From positions 1 through 33,508 of the forward strand of contig QHXW01000181.1 of the NCBI GenBank assembly GCA_003223115.1: a stretch of DNA of 33,508 bases, given 5' to 3'. How positions within the stretch are numbered: the first letter of the stretch is position 1; every line of letters begins with the position of its first letter. The notes beneath the pieces are model-generated. The model had not been told where the DNA came from and made no database searches. It saw nothing but the letters and a program-made list of their open reading frames with translations. The translations under genes and the position numbers were made by a program. Of the stretch, positions 32,144 through 33,508 are shown one piece after another. This stretch comes from Acidobacteriota bacterium (GTDB taxonomy: Bacteria; Acidobacteriota; Terriglobia; Bryobacterales; Bryobacteraceae).

Positions 32144-33508
32144 ATGTTTCGAAACTTTCTGCTGCTGGTCGCAGGGCTTTCGGTTTCAGTGTCCGCCGCA
32201 CCGCCCGGTGCCATGGTGCGCACTAAATTAAACGTGCCCGCTGCCTTGAAAAACGGCGTGTTTTCCTCTGACCGGGTTTTGAACATCCCACCGGGGTTTC
32301 AGATTTCCCTGTTCGCCAGCGTGCCCGGCGCGCGCTTCATGGCGGTTGCTCCGAATGGCGATATTCTTGTATCGCAGCCAGGCGCGGGACAAGTGACACT
32401 GTTACGTCCGGTTGCCGGAGGAGGTGTTCCGCGAAGCCTCACCTTTGTCAGTGGTCTGCGCACACCGCATGACATCGTGTTTCACGCGATTGGTGGAATC
32501 ACTTATATCTACATAGCCGAGAAGAATCAGATCGACCGCTTCCGATATGTTCCGGGAGACACGGTAGCGCACGATCGCGAAGTTGTGGTCACGGGTCTTC
32601 CGGATAGCAGCTTGCCAGAACTTCGCGGCGCTTATGCGCATGAAGTGAAAAACATCGCCGTCGGAAGCGATGATCATCTTTACGTTTCCATCGGCTCCAG
32701 TTGCAACGTGTGCACTGAGGATACCACCAGCAATCCCGTTCGCGCGGCCATCTACCAGTACAACGCGGATGGCACCGGCGGCCGGCTGTTTGCAAGTGGC
32801 TTGAGAACCGCCGAGGGCGTGCGATTTCTGCCTGGAACGAACACTCTCTGGGCAGCGGTAAACAACCGGGACCAGCTTCCCTATCCCGTGCAGGATTCCA
32901 GTGGAAACTACGGGCAACTGTTTTGGGGGTACGTCGACAATCATCCTCCCGACCTGTTCACGGCCGTGCGTGACGGCGGCAATTACGGATGGCCGTTCTG
33001 CAATTCGAATCCTGATCAAGGTTTCGATCACATGCCGTTTGATCCGGATTACGACACCAATCGGGATAGTCACGTGGACTGCGGCAAGATGGACGCGCCG
33101 ACGCAAGGCATTCAGGCGCACTCGGCGCCCTTGGGCCTGGGGTTCCTACAGGGTACGCAGTTTGCCCAGCCGTATCGGGATGGCGCGGTTGTCGGACTAC
33201 ATGGATCCTGGGATCGGTCGCAGAAAACCGGATATAAGGTCGCTTACTTTCCCTGGAACACAGCGACGCAGTTGCCAGGCGCGCAGATCGATCTGATCAC
33301 CGGGTGGCTGGATGACGCATCCCAGACCGCTTGGGGACGGCCTGTAAATGCCGTGGTGGATACGACAGGCAGTCTGCTGATTTCTGACGATCAGGCTGGC
33401 GCCATTTACCGGATGACCTATGCTCCGGCCGCGGTGTCTGCCGCGAGCGGCGTGGCAATCCTGACGCCCGAATCCATCGGGTCGATTTATGGCGCGAATC
33501 TCAGCTTG
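32144..33508 (+). CDS. PQQ-type sugar dehydrogenase-like beta-propeller protein (5' 455 codons; runs off window)
   Basis: The frame starts at ATG 32144 behind GAGGG and stays open to the window end. A signal peptide (MFRNFLLLVAGLSVSVSA) precedes a six-blade propeller of the soluble glucose/sorbosone dehydrogenase type: 'GFQISLFASVPGARFMAVAP', 'SGLRTPHDIVF', 'HEVKNIAVGSDDHLYVSIGS', 'GLRTAEGVRFLPGTNTLW', 'GGNYGWPFC', 'APLGLGF', 'AVVGLHGSWDRS' and 'GSLLISDDQAGAIYRM'. The Cys pair in 'SSCNVCTED' is typical of these proteins. The last 25 residues ('VAILTPESIGSIYGANLS') look like the start of a TIGR03437-type tail, frequent in Solibacter. The sugar substrate and the need for PQQ are not provable from this sequence. 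Confidence 0.85.
   Translation, partial: MFRNFLLLVAGLSVSVSAAPPGAMVRTKLNVPAALKNGVFSSDRVLNIPPGFQISLFASVPGARFMAVAPNGDILVSQPGAGQVTLLRPVAGGGVPRSLTFVSGLRTPHDIVFHAIGGITYIYIAEKNQIDRFRYVPGDTVAHDREVVVTGLPDSSLPELRGAYAHEVKNIAVGSDDHLYVSIGSSCNVCTEDTTSNPVRAAIYQYNADGTGGRLFASGLRTAEGVRFLPGTNTLWAAVNNRDQLPYPVQDSSGNYGQLFWGYVDNHPPDLFTAVRDGGNYGWPFCNSNPDQGFDHMPFDPDYDTNRDSHVDCGKMDAPTQGIQAHSAPLGLGFLQGTQFAQPYRDGAVVGLHGSWDRSQKTGYKVAYFPWNTATQLPGAQIDLITGWLDDASQTAWGRPVNAVVDTTGSLLISDDQAGAIYRMTYAPAAVSAASGVAILTPESIGSIYGANLSL

Noticed and set aside
32402-33121. Minus-strand open frame (239 codons) near the right edge
   Set aside because: Antisense to the intact dehydrogenase-like frame, which has a ribosome site, signal peptide and propeller motifs.

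Overview
The window looks like a chromosome segment of an Acidobacteriota member of the Solibacter/Bryobacter type. This rests on family content only: an Oar-like TonB receptor with an N-terminal carboxypeptidase-regulatory domain, a CRTAC1/ASPIC-UnbV protein paired with TPR proteins, an alternative complex III operon with a split ActB, and a sugar-dehydrogenase-like protein whose tail resembles the TIGR03437 domain that is expanded in Solibacter.

Left part (1-12.9 kb). An IS630-like transposase tail is followed by a DinB-type protein (minus) and a stand-alone mreB (plus). Then comes a five-gene minus-strand operon, read from 9.1 kb down to 2.0 kb: DeoR-type regulator, GH29 alpha-L-fucosidase, CRTAC1/ASPIC-UnbV protein, TPR protein, TPR protein. 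It is divergent from a 1131-aa TonB-dependent receptor that has a good promoter and a LacI-type palindrome. Together these look like a polysaccharide-utilisation-like locus for fucose-containing glycans. The last gene of the operon has been hit by a 1074-bp transposase-less element (3182-4255, 5-bp target duplication CACAG) that itself carries a second, nested element (3753-4199, target duplication ATCCC). The element end supplies a new in-frame ATG that restores a signal peptide to the interrupted TPR gene.

Middle part (12.9-20.9 kb). This stretch is rich in broken genes: a Ku (NHEJ) pseudogene, a small secreted lysine-rich protein with one frame break, a relic of an acidobacterial envelope-type protein, and a penicillin-acylase-family gene with four frame breaks. 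Interleaved are an intact metallophosphoesterase, an ISAzo13-type transposase whose two frames meet at a run of nine A, and one uncertain membrane protein. Most of the breaks can be repaired by single-base changes in short homopolymers, so either local decay or a local sequence-quality problem is possible.

Right part (20.9-33.5 kb). The minus strand carries an alternative complex III operon in the order ActA-ActB1-ActB2-ActC-ActD-ActE, with no ActF and no terminal oxidase in the window. Divergent from it on the plus strand are a secreted toroid-like protein of unknown function and a GH38 alpha-mannosidase-family protein. They are followed by a remnant of a second TonB receptor (signal and N-terminal domain joined to the barrel C-terminus) and a sugar-dehydrogenase-like gene cut off by the window end. 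No tRNA, rRNA or CRISPR array was seen.
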